Below, in pieces: positions 12,201 to 25,200 of a DNA stretch of 64,000 nt (positions are counted from its first letter, which is position 1; every line of letters starts with the position of its first letter). The position numbers and the translations under genes are program-made. The stretch is from Bolinopsis microptera (lineage: Eukaryota; Ctenophora; Tentaculata; Lobata; Bolinopsidae): contig NC_087072.1 of NCBI RefSeq assembly GCF_026151205.1, positions 18,057,669 to 18,121,668 of the forward strand, written 5' to 3'. The notes under the pieces were generated by a model that was given only the letters and a program-made list of their open reading frames with translations, ran no database searches and was not told the DNA's origin.

Positions 12201-13096
12201 TCTATTTTGGATATCTTTGGTATCGAAGGTTTAGCTGGCATGTAATCTTCAGGAGGATCCAGAACGGGATAAACTCGTTGAGGTTTCGATTCAAGTTTCC
12301 CAATTTCAAGTTTCTCGATCTTTTGGGTTATTTCCGGAACATCTTCCTCTGTACCATCCTCTTCTGGAATAGTTTCTTGTGAACACTGGCGCTTGTGAAG
12401 ATGTTTGCCACTAGAGCAACGGGGTATGCTCTTGAAGGCACTGCGTGAAGAACCGAAGTTATCCTTTTCCAGTTTCTCTGAGGAACCATTAGACTTGGAT
12501 CTAGTCAAGGATCTTGATGGAGGATCTTTGATGCTTCTCTTGCTGTTTCTGAGGTCGGACACGTCGGAGTGACGACGGAATCTGACCCGGTTACCAGAAG
12601 TTTCGTCTGCTAACGAGTTCCTTTGTCTGACTTCTTTAATTACTTCAATTAACCTATCAATTTCTTTGTTGGACGGAATCGAACCTGATGAAAATAATTC
12701 AGAACTCAACGCCTGGCTTAACGATAGTTCAGAATTCGCAAGTACCAATGGTTTCAAAGCTAGAGGTCTTATGACGTCCGATTCGATAGGATAGCCGCGG
12801 GAATTATCAAACGCTTTTTCCGCCATCCTGTTAGAGTCAATCTTATACTCGAATATTCTCGAACCCAGTCGACCATAGTCAAGGGAAGCAGACCTATCCA
12901 ATTTAGTGCGCCTGGCTACATCCTTCTCTTCTCTAGCTAACTGAATGAGGTGCTGCTTCACCTTCAAGCTGCTCGCTTCGTCTCTTTGGAAACGTGAGGG
13001 AGGCAACTGCCTCACAGAACAGGTTCCAGACCCACGGCGGCTTACATAAGAGGCATTGACCACTGATTTGGCATACGATACTTCTTCATTCTGCAT
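6291..13096 (-). CDS. MPP2/MPP6-like: MAGUK scaffold of the MPP2/MPP6 (varicose) group, ten exons, giant N-terminal extension
   Basis: Exons (minus): 13096-9937, 9337-9246, 9008-8889, 8673-8256, 8093-7897, 7770-7590, 7461-7300, 7114-6949, 6803-6641, 6467-6291. All introns are GT-AG, phases agree throughout, and the spliced product is 1611 residues ending PQWVPVNWFY, close to the vertebrate MPP2/MPP6 C-terminus. Domains: disordered extension 1-1053; L27-type helices about 1056-1170 (LELVGLLETFEDFIDLHDEI); PDZ about 1197-1275 (MVGLHKNKGEPLGITL); SH3 about 1278-1350 (GDILQIVNQDDPNWWQ); basic HOOK region (RRKKKNKKMNY); guanylate-kinase-like domain about 1400-1605 (LVLIGAQGVGRRSL, CLLDVNPQSLKVLKTSEFVP). 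As in other MAGUKs, the P-loop is altered, so this is a binding domain rather than an active kinase. Expected role: membrane-junction or synaptic scaffold. ATG at 13096 is preceded in frame by TAA 9 bases upstream, and a CAG acceptor-like site (ttaatttcccag) lies 30 bases upstream. A separate upstream gene reading through into this one is the main alternative for exon 1. Confidence 0.88.
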
Positions 13097-14167
13097 GGTA
13101 ACATCTTATCTTCGGGGAGTCATCAGCTGGGAAATTAATTTGGTAACGATGACGAAATCGCAAAAATTATATTTATTGGCAACAGCTAAAGTTGACGTTA
13201 TTTAGGATAAGTCAAGAGACAACGCAATGGTCGGGAAACATTTTCTTAATAAAAGTGTGAGCATACCAACATAAATGTTGAAAAGTAGGCGACGAAATCG
13301 ACAAATGTAACGATTCATATCAAATTTACGATGATCATAATGAAATAAAAGCTTTTTAAATCGAATCGAACGCCAACCATTAAGTGGCGATTCCGATTTT
13401 GAGACTAAGAATGAGGTACAACACACGGCGTCTGTACAGTTTACAAACACATAGCCAGGTTTACTTTATAAACCACCTGGCACCTAGGTCTGTCTTGTAC
13501 AGAACTTTAAACGTACTTAACAGAACGTCAAGTATATACACTGACGAGCATTGTTGCATGTTGCGACATACAGAGGAGTGTCAAGAAATGACTTCCTTCA
13601 GGGATGTCATATTTAGGACGCTCAAATGTGTGGACAGACACCCGGGGACTACTACAAACGTGTCAGTACAGCAGGGTGCTGGAGACTTGCAGTCTGTCTT
13701 CTTCTAATGATGTCACTACTTTTACGATGTAAGCGAATGGCTGTATTTAACTTATTATAAATAATCGACGATTATCGATCGATTATTAATCGTGAACTAG
13801 CACAGCAGTGTTTATTTTGGTAAAATGGAGTGTTTTACTTAAATGGAATATTTTACTTAAATGGAATAATTTTACTTAAATGTTAAAAACTCATACAAGA
13901 AACCAAGTCCCGCCAGCTGGGTCACACTTGCCCACATGCCGCTCCTGCAGCTATTTGCAACACTGATCTAATGAATATTGAATCGGGAAATTGCGAAAAG
14001 AAAACGAGCCCATTTATAATATCGGACTTACTCACAGTAATTTCAACAACATTAAGACATACGTACTTTAAAACAAATCGGATACTGATTGCATATTTCA
14101 GGGTATTTCTGGGTACTTCCGGGTAATTCAGGGTATTTCGTCCTTCGAACAATACGTGAATACGAGG

Positions 14168-14199
14168 TGCGGGTAGTAAATAAATATTTACTACCCGCA
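14168..14199. repeat. imperfect 30-bp palindrome
   Basis: GCGGGTAGTAAATA is followed within a few bases by its inverted copy TATTTACTACCCGC, so the sequence can form a 13-14-bp hairpin with almost no loop. No surrounding gene gives it a role. Confidence 0.7.
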
Positions 14200-17100
14200 C
14201 GTAAATCACGTATTTACATACGTAAATATGTGAGACCACTAGAACAGACCACTAGAACAGTGGTTCCGAGGTGCGGGAGACCACGGTACGGGGTATGCAT
14301 GGAGAGGGGCTACCAACACCAGACTACGAGAGGTAATGTGGGGATAATGAACTATAATGAACAATGATCACTAAACTAATGAACAATGACCCTAATATGT
14401 ATAGCTTTGCACTGAGTGCAGGATAGCGACCGGATATGTTTATGACCTTATGCAGATCTGTCGAATTGGGTCATAGTAATCTACATACACCGTCTTAGTT
14501 CATTTTCTGAACCGGAAGAAGTTGATCAAAAAACGCAATATAGCAAACTCTCTGTACGTTTACAGATACAAATTACACAGTAACTATTGTTGAAGTGGAG
14601 ATCGTGACAGTACAGAGACGTGACACGGACAGAGAAATGTGAAAGCGAGAATATAGTAGCTGTGACGAGCGTAGAAATATTTTAGTCAGGAGTAAGAGAA
14701 GGGTCACCGAAATTGTGCAACAGCGACAATTTGATTCGCTAATTAGTAGATTGCTGTAAGAGACACAATGTCATAATTGAAAGATAGCTATCAATACTCG
14801 AAATTAAATAAAAGTCAAGGAATATGACACGATTGAGTACAGCAAGGGTAATTGCCGCAAAGTTGGCAGTATTCTCCTAAAACAAGTATGAAGTATATCT
14901 GGAGGGCGGAATTCAGATCAGAGCACGCTCGATAGACACGACTTTTCAGACATAAATTAGGCCACAAACAAACAGAAAATCATGGCAATACAAATTAAAA
15001 AACAAGATATGTAAGAGATACTATCATGAGATTATGTTAAGAGTGCCCCAAACTGAACGTTACAGTTACACTGCATAAATTCTAAACTCTCAGTAAACGA
15101 AAACTAAACTAGTAGCAAGTACTCAAGTAGAACACCTGGAAACATCTCACTGAATATCGTCAGCAACTGGCCTGCCCGCAAGTCTCTCTCTCTCTCTCTG
15201 TTAAAGGGATAATAACTTTACACTACACATGATCCTTAGGATAAAGCTAATGAAGGTCCCGGCTCACTCCGCGCATTACATCAGCGCTATTTTAGGAACA
15301 TATGCGCGACTATACGATCTTTACAACAATGGAGGAGTGGTAATGAGACATCTGTTGACTACCTAGCAGACTGGGGCTCTGTCTCATCTTGCCCTCTCTT
15401 TTAACTCGGAGGGAATCATGAGGAATAATGGGAATTATGAGGAATCATAATAATTATGTGGAATAAGGAAGAGTCGTGTATCTTGGGGCAGCCCTCGTAC
15501 ATGTATTCAAGTAGCCACCAGCTAATGCACACTTTTGAAGAGGGAGTTACGTCACTTTGTTGAGCAGAAACTGAATAGTTACATGTATAATTGTCAAGAT
15601 TCACACGGTCCGAGAGTTGTCTCTTTCTCTCTCTATCTCAAAAACAAGGACCTGTATAGTCATGATGTCATCTTTTGTAACTTAAGGAGAGTAGTGAGTA
15701 CTGCAGAAAAGGAACTTGTTGGCCAGAGATCTGTAGTACAGAATACAGGAAGGTAATTAACATATGACTTCACTGGGCTGGGAGGTTTAGCTTTTTCCAC
15801 AAAAGTACAGTGATCTAACGTCTAAATGATAAATTAGGAGAAAACAGGGCACGTTAGTGGAGAAGAAAGTGCTCTATCGGTTGAGCGAGGTTTAGCATCG
15901 TGCAGCTACTACAAGTGTATAGACTATCTTAATTAATAGTAGATAATAGATCTGGAAAGTGGTATGGAGCATATTCCATAATGGAGGAGAACCGTATTAT
16001 GCTCTGACACGTGACAGCAGTTAACTGATCAGCTGCCCGAATCGACCAATCAGAACACAGAATAACTATCACGTGTCAAAACAAAGAATGTTCACCTCCC
16101 CACCAGTACCCAGTTCCATACCTCAACCCTATTATACCTGTACATTACCACAATATTGCACAACAGTCCAACATGAAAAGTTGCAATAAAACTGATAAGC
16201 ACACTACATACCGGGGATACCACAAATACCACAATACCGCGGATACCACAAAAGATAGCGGTCAGTGTTAAACCGCAATGTGGTCCACTCTATCAGCAGC
16301 TTAGTACTCAGCAGACAACTCCGAGGGGGAGAGAGAAGATGTGGTTCATTGAACATGAGTGGGTATAAGCAACTCTAATCAGTAGTTTAATAGCATGACA
16401 TTAGGAGCAGGTTACCCAGTGCTATGTGGGTAGACTGGAGCGAGAGTTAACCACAATGAAATATGAAGTGCACTGCCAGTCCCCGACCACAATGACGTGA
16501 ACTAGCCCACCAGTCCCCGCGGGGTGAGTGTATATTATTATTATCACTAGTTGTACATGTTGCAAACTATTCATATGATGTATCTACCAGTCGCCAAAAG
16601 AGCCGTGTTTATCTACAACTCATAAATTGCTTGACTTGTCTTCATTTGTCTAAGTTTTGATTGAGTTTATAGCCAAAACTTGACAAACTATAAAATTCAG
16701 TAACATTAATAAATGCCAGTGCTTGGTGTATTGTATTATAGCATAATATTATGAGCCACTAAACGTTAAGTGCTGGAAAGTAGCGCAGCAAAGAAGAACT
16801 AACCGAAGTGGCCCTCGTGAGAGAGAAATGGTACTGAGACATAACTGGTACTAAAATACTGCAGAACAGAAGTGGTAGCGATGAAGTGGTAAAATGAACT
16901 TGTCAAATCACTACTGGAGACCTACCACGGAGCTCAAATACTAAACCATGGAGGTTATGACGGTAAATGAAAAGTGACAGGTTCTGGAGACAGAGCAGCT
17001 TTTATTAAAATGGTGGTTAACAAGCTCAGTGCTATAGTAGATGTTAAATGTCACAACATGTTAAATGTCACAACAGAAATATTTAGCGACTGGCTAAAAT

Positions 17101-20100
17101 TTAGTATGTGTTATTTGTGAGCGAAAACATGCAGCTTTTAGATAAAGCCCCATTGAATGAATAGAATTACTAAACGTATTTTTGTGGTAAACGCGATAAA
17201 ATATTTCGAAAATCTTAATAAATCTACAAATCGAAGAAATCAAAAACTAGCGGCGTTACAGCGAGCGATTGCTTAGAAACTGAAATCATTTACACTAAAG
17301 GAACTACGTTTAAGTCGCGGAAGATTATGTCATCATAGAGGGGAATATTGAATACCATACTTCGAATACCATTCCGTGCATGCCACATAACTACTACCTA
17401 CTCATCCGAAACACACTGCCCTGTGATTACATTGCACTGCAAAACTTATTGCCTTATTAGTATGGTTATATAACATAGTAAGATGACGTATTCGCGTCAT
17501 TTTGGTGACTCAAAACTGTATGATTATAATATGATCAAATAGCGGGTAGTAGCTTGAAGACTACCTAATGGGCAAATGAAACGCATCACGACACACTAAT
17601 GACTGGGTAGTCAGGGTAATTATACAGTTGTAAGAGGTAGACCGCTGGTTAATGAGTTTAAACGCGGCTAAACGAAAACACTGGCTATAAACTTCCTGTG
17701 AAAACTGTTTTCATAACTAACGAGGGAGTATACATCATGTAACAAAATACTGACCAATAACTAGGCAATAAATATTCAAACTTTCGATATACACCAGGAT
17801 AACAGTATCAAATGTCAAATTGCATTGGGAAACGCTTTTGATAAATACTACTAGAATTCTCACATAAGCTATAGGGGGCAATGCGGTGACATCATGATTA
17901 TATTCAGGACGCTGGGCATAATTCCCGCATGGGATCATTATAATACAAGCCAAGGCAGAACACCTGCGAGTATTGAACACAGCTTACTATAATCAAACAA
18001 CAGGTGACTTAACCCATAATAGCATGTATATAACAAAAATCAATTAGACCTGGCTATGAGGAAAACCTCCATCAAGAAAAAAATTCGCATCGTCTCCCCG
18101 CTCTAAACGCAGAGTACTCGAGCGGTCTAATTTTAGATATTACTTCAGAATTGTGGGAGAGTTTTTTATATTTACTGATGGTCAATAGAAGACACTTCTA
18201 CACCTCAGGTGGCAATACGCTGGGAACTATTAACTGGGATAACACGACTGCTATGTCAATCAGCAGCGAGCTCACACTCAGACTATCCGTGGCAGAGAAT
18301 CTGAGAAGACCGCGGGGGTTGAAAGATAAAATTATAAAATATCTGCCCGCTTAAATAATTAATAATTTTTAAGGGCAGGGCGAATTTTTTAGCCGCTCAG
18401 TTTTAATTGTTATCATTGTTGGAGAGGGGGAGTGGGATATTCAGTGATAATGAAATTGAGCTAAATACTGCGGTTAAAACACAGTTGTGCAGGTGCAGGT
18501 TCCAGGTATTACATCACTTTATGGTATTTGATAACAAAAATAAATTCATTATGGGTGAGAAATTGGAGAAGCGCAAATATTTCAAATTGCAAAGTCTATT
18601 GAACGGGGAATGCGGGAAAAATAATTTTCAGTGAAGTTCAATTAAATTGACGCAGTCATGGTTAGTTTTTTTTATAGCAACGCGTAATGTCTGGACAATG
18701 TCTGAAAACTAAGCAAGCAGACTGTAAGGAGGAAGGAAGAGTACAGTAACTATAGAAAAACTCGGCTTTGATCATTCGTTCACATATTTTTGCTCCAAAA
18801 ATAAAAACGGCCGATAGAACAAATCGTGTAAAACTTCCGGCCTTTTTATCGAGCAATGCATTGTAACACATAATAGCAGAACTTCCTGCTAAAAGGAGAT
18901 TTATCTCCGGAATTGTGTTGCAGTGCAATAAAACGTGTCAACTCAGCTGCTAATATGAAAACTAACAAACGTGAGCACTGAAACATTGATTTTATACTCG
19001 AGGATTAAGAAAGAGGACATGGCAATTTGCATATGGAGTTGTGTGCAGCAGGAGAGAGAAATAAATTGAGCAGTGCGCACTTGAGATTGTCCTGCAATTC
19101 GAAGTACATCAGATCCATGAGTAGTGCGAGGTCTGCATGCCATGCAGTCATCTTGCACATTTTATCATCGGTAAAATTAGAGATGTTTAAAAACAACAGT
19201 CATAATTATGACTGGTCTAACTTACTTAGATGCTTGTTTTTGTTTTGGCGAGCTCAAATACTCGAATCCTCAAACTGTGGAGTCATCGAATGAAAAGTAA
19301 TGCAATCATCAAACAATTGACCGAGAATAGCACAAATACTATGGTTTAATTATTTTTTATTAAGTAAGCCATTATGTAGCTGATTATATAGCTTAACAAC
19401 GTCACGAAACTACCTCTACAGGAAACACTGAGTAACCTCGATATCAGAAGAACAAAATTACGCCATACTTGATTACTTGTTAGGCTATGTTACTAATATC
19501 GGATAGTAACATAAAATTATAAGAAGTAAGACAGCTCATCTCTCTTATAAACAAAAGCTGCATGCAAGTCAGGCTGCGAGATTTAATTAAACATTGAAAC
19601 AAGCATTCTTAGGATCTGTGGGCGGAAGAACCTGGGGGCGGTTGAGTAGGAGGATCAGGAGGAGGAGGATGAGACAAGGTTGTCTCCAAAGCTCTGCATT
19701 CTAGATCTTGCTAGTGGTAAGGATAGGCAGACCACAGTTGTTTTGACACGAAACAAAGCTCTCAACCATGAGCGAGCAAGTACGGGCTGGTCGGCCAGTC
19801 AAGCAAGTATTGTCATCATGTTCAAGTAGACAGCTATCTCTGAAGCAACACTCCCCGGACTCAAGGTAGTGGTGAAGCAGCAGGGATGGGGCCGGGAAGG
19901 GAACTGAGAGGAGATAAGAGGGACCAGCATTATTAAGGGCACGTATTTAAGTTAAACAACAGGAGGAGCGAGATAGTGGCTTGTGTCCGCATTATTGGAG
20001 TGTCAACATGGAGCTCAGTCCTATCTTCAGACTTACTGACTTAGACAGTTTGGAGGCTTCGGAGGGAGCTCTCTTGGAAACAGTCTCACTTAAACGCCCG

Positions 20101-22114
20101 CCACCAACCCTGATCCTAAATATAGTTGGACAGGAGAGAGAGCTGCTAGCAGGAGATGGACATTAAACTGCGCTGATGAGTCTGCAAAGTCTAAAGATAA
20201 CAACTCTAGCTCTAACACTGATAATCCGGTCCGGTGTTGAGATGGGAGCTAACCTTACATCAACACTCCCAGCAACAACAATACCACCACCACGCTGTAA
20301 CAAGTCAGATGTGGGGTGAGAGACCAGGACCCTAGGATTATCATCAGCTACTGGGATTAAAACCCCGGATATGGACTATATCTTCTAACTGGTTCAGCAG
20401 CTGCTGATCAATAGTTTATAGTTCGGGGTAGACTGCCAGGGGACAGGGGGCCAACACCTGGTAGCTGGTGAAAGAGAACTTAGAAACAGGAAGAGCGCAA
20501 AGAAGAGGAGTGGAGCCAAATAGATAGGAAGTTAGGTGGGAATGCAGAGCTAGGTGATGAGAAGACAGCCTTGCAGTTACAATTATGAATTACAACTGTT
20601 ATTGTTAAAGTCAGAAATATATAGTCAGCAACACATAGCTCCTTGTAAAATTAGTTTCAGTAGAAAGAAGAATAGAAGGAAATAAATCCCACCTGCCTCG
20701 CACCCTGAAATAAACGAGGCGACGATAGATTGAGGTGAGAGGGACAGTCCCATCCAATTTAAGACATAACATTCATATCAAGTTTCAGAAATACGGGATA
20801 TTTATCATTAACTGAACGAGACAGTAGGGTACTAAGTCTAGCCTTTATGAGGTAACCTCATTATCAGAAACTAATAGATGTCTGACATGTTTCAGCACCC
20901 ACTACCAATAAAGAGATAAGTATGCAGAGTTCTCTGCCTGCTGATAATGGGGGAATTTCTGGGGAATCAAATTTCAGATAGCCACAGATTGTCAGCTGCC
21001 AAAAACACGCTATTAATTACCCCGTTTTATAAGGGGTATTTATGTTTATTGCATTACGTAGCCTAGGAGATAACAGTCAAATTGGCGCGGCATGTTCGGT
21101 CATGAATCTTATTGATAGCATATGCCCATATGGTAACAATTGATAACAAATGGTTCAGCGGCTAACATGACAGCTTGGTCAGGTCGCCATCAGCACATTT
21201 AAAAGTATATAGATAGACGAGTTTACAAACTTGTCTAAATTCCAAGAAAAACCCAGCTAGCCGCGTGTCTAGAAGCCTTTAAATAGCTCGTCTACCACAA
21301 TTTGTTGCAGAAAAAAAACGGGCACAAAACGCACTATATTTCACCAACATGGAAATAAAGAAAGAGCAGAGAAACTATTAGCCGACGGTAGAGTGACGAT
21401 GTTTATATTATGTGTAATTACTTTGGGACCATCACATTTGCACTTTATTTGCAGAAACCTCTAACTCGGACAAATATTTAGCGGGGAAACATTTAGTACG
21501 AACAATAAGGCATTTGTAGGTTAATAGGGTAAATAGAATAGTACAACAATAAAATGAGTTGCTCTGAAAGGGCCGAACTTCTGTTCCCGATAATTATTAA
21601 TAGTAATTGCACAGCGTATCAAAGCACCGAAGTTTGGCCCAACAAAAGCTCCCATACCCTCCATTATAAGCGAGGTAGCGGTCCATATTTCCGGGCCCAT
21701 CGGGCACATAATTTAAATAATGGGGAGTTGAAATGTCAGGCCTGAACAACGTGGCACGTGTGGGGGCTGAGTGACACGTGCCGGGCCACGGTGACAAGTA
21801 GCACATGACACCGTGCAAACAGGGAGAGGACAACAGAGAGGGGAGCTGTGTATAACGAGAAGTGGTGGTGACAAGCGGTCCCGTGATCAGGAGCTCTCAC
21901 CGAACATGACTACCCCCCAGCTTCCAGCTTAGCAGTAGCCCCTAATGTATCCTCCCTCTCTCTAATTAATGTGCTGAGATGAAGTAAGACTTGCTTGCTG
22001 GCTCTCGTGAGACCTTGGTTCATTACCCGGCCCAAATTGCTTGGTGTGTTGTTCTGTGATCTGTCAGAGGGACTAGGGAGAAACATTCGCCCCTCACGTG
22101 ATTTGGAGACAGGG

Positions 22115-22235
22115 AGGCAAACTGTAGTCAGAGAGACACAGTGTAGTCAGGGAGACACAGTGTAGTCAAGGAGACAAACTGTGGTTATGGAGACACAGTG
22201 TAGACAGGGAGACACAGTGTGAGTCACAGTGTAGT
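22115..22235. repeat. short degenerate minisatellite (GGAGACACAGTGTAGTC-like units)
   Basis: About six imperfect units of 16-18 bp containing GGAGACA and CAGTGTAGTC or close variants follow each other. Non-coding. Confidence 0.7.
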
Positions 22236-25200
22236 AAAGTGGAGAAATTATGGAGATATTGCATTGTACTAAAGGAGATTAACTGTAGCCAGGGAAACGT
22301 ATTATTGGAATCTAAGAAATACGGCTTGTATTACTGAAAGTTGAAATAAAGACGTTAGAGGGCAAAATACGCAACCTTTAAATACAAGCGCAGTAAAAAT
22401 AAGTATTAAACTTCTGCTTTTATCAGACAAAAGTGCTTTACAGCCATTTAAAATCTGAAGAAATGTGTCGACTTGTAAACGTCTAAAATGATTATAGCTT
22501 CTATGTAGACACATTTGTAAGTTTTTATATCAAAAGTAAATCAATGAATTGCCGCTTAATTATAATTGGACACTCTTTGATCAATCATCGATACAAATTT
22601 TAACAAAACGAGATGAACTCAATGATCGTTCTTATCAGATCTCGGCATATTTTCTACCGCCGTTTCCAGAACCCGTAGAAGAAATCTATTTCAGAACAAA
22701 GCTCATTGAGCCCGGGTTTCCATTTCAAAATAAGACAACTGAACTTAAGTTTACTTTTTCAAAATATAGAGAGCGACTTTAGTTAAATTAAAGTAAGTAA
22801 CGCAGCTGCTCACAGTAGAAACATTAGGTGCTTAGTCGAGGCAGTCAGGTGATCCAAATTAAGGCAAAATTTGGAGCGCAGAACCAAATTTACAGTGACA
22901 GTTGTAACCGATCAAAGAATGTCATAATTCAGCAGCAGTATAGCATCGAGAATAGATATAGTGGACGCTAGAAACCTAATGCATTCCTATCATAGTTGAG
23001 CTCATGTAATAGCTACTAACTTAAACTAGTCGAGAATTCACACGCTTCCCAATATACGTTGCTTGCAGTACCACTTTAAACACGATAGTAAACTGCGTCT
23101 CAAAGCAATTTGCCGTATCTTTTTTAATTCTGGTAATACGAATAGACCAGAATGTGGCATTATGTTAAAGTTAGGAAAGTAAATGAATATAATATATTAT
23201 AAGGACAATTTTAAAAGGGACCTGTTTAAAGGTTATACTAATACTATCGGCAACTTGTTTATAGATTACAATAAAGTCAACATTAAAACAAAATCAGGTA
23301 CAAATCAGACTTTGCAAGGTGTGAACTGTAAAATCGTAGAATGATATCACGTGACTGGCAAGCCGGTAGACAGTGACAATTTCTTCATTAACGTCAGTTA
23401 ATCTCAATTTGAGTCAGTCAAGCCCGATTAACGCTACTGACAGCTCTACAAATCGCCCTGAAGAACTGTCGCTAATCTGTGTGTTATGCAGAACTTGTAT
23501 TACAAATCCTTTATAATTAACCCTCCTAAATCCGTACAGATTTACAAAAGGAGGCGGTCGGTAAACCTCGCACTGGGCTTGAGACCCTTATACAGCTGCC
23601 CGGCAGGTATCAATTATAATGTTACAGACGACTTAATCATAATGTTATAAGACGAAATACCTGCACCGTGCACGGCTCTTGCAGCAGATCGAACATAAAA
23701 CTGCATATTATGCAACAAGTATCATACGATGTAGTAAGATGAATGGGGGACGTTACGCCGATTTCTGGTAGACTAAGACACAGAAAGGTGGTTGAAGAGT
23801 AGGATAGAGTTACAATAATTGCTGGAGGGGTCAAAAAGGGCGGGGGACCTTTCAACCAGGTCTAACAATCTGCCAGAAACTGTAGAATGTAGCAAAATAA
23901 CAGAGTTATGAGGCTAATGCTCATCCGAAAAACGCAGAAACAAAAGTATGATGCTAAGCAGAGGAACAACAATTGTTACAAAAATAAATAAATACTCAGT
24001 AGACTAATTTGAGAATGATTTGTAGCAATGACAACACAGTGACTGTGACCGTGTCACAGACCGCACCCCACATGTCCCCAGACCCCCTAAACTACAGACG
24101 TCAGCAGTGACGACACATGACATTAACATCACAACTTAATACAAGTCCCTAACAATTGCTCAGAACAGCAGCTGGACGGGTGAACTGTTAAAGGGTACCG
24201 TCATCTCCCCTTAAGTCCGTGTTTCAAGGCAGGTTCAACACTGGGAGGTTACCAGTTCGAACCTCACACCATGACAATACTGCTAAATCCGGGACCAGAT
24301 TAGGACGATCAAATTATCAAATTAAGAGTTTCCCACAGACCATGCAGTCACTCAAACGTTGAAATACTAAAAATAAGGCTCGACGCAAACCGACCACCCG
24401 ACCGAGTCACGCGGGACTCGCTACCTATTAAAATGAAAATGTATTAGTGTCTATAAAAATAGAGATGATTTTATCACCTCAAGCTTGACTGATAAGCGCC
24501 ACATTATATGATTATACCATTAGTAGCAGTATGTGCCGAGTCGCTGAGTTGTGCGATCAGAGCCGCAGTAAAATAATAAGACCCCCCTGTAGAGACAATA
24601 TAAACGTAACAAATGTGATAAGAAAACGTATAATTATCATCACATTTGACACATTATGATAGTAACGAAAATAATGATGACTGAATAAGAAGATAGAGAG
24701 ATTTTACCACTTCAGTTTTTATTCGACATGATCGCGAGGTATAATAATATGTACATTGTCTTACTGCTTGACAGTGTAAACTCAAGCTGAGCCTAGGTGG
24801 ATTTCTAGAGAATATTTCTAGTGTATACTACGCTACAATCTGTATCGTAGTCGCTTAAACATGAGTATATAAGCAGTGGCAGTGTTTTTGCGAGACATCC
24901 ATTAGACGATAAGTACCAATAAACAGAGCGACATCACACAACACATTAGACAAAAAAACAAACAGTTCTAATAGAACTGCTCTCAGAGAAGCACGTTTAA
25001 TACATGATGTAATGTGACAGCCTGGGGATTCTTCTCTCCGAGCTAGCTTTGTAACCCGCACCATTTCCTTAAGACACGTTTATTAACCACGGTTAGGCTA
25101 ACACTGGTTACACTGCATGTTCAGTAAGTATAGAGCGTGTTTCATTTCTTAGTACAACTTACTTAAACTACGTCACATTGGAGCTACTTCCAGCGATAAA

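Noticed and set aside
24225-24280. tRNA-like B box (CAGTTCGAACCTCAC) that might be a tRNA gene or SINE head
   Set aside because: The T-arm does not pair properly, no A box or cloverleaf could be drawn, and no second copy was seen in the window.
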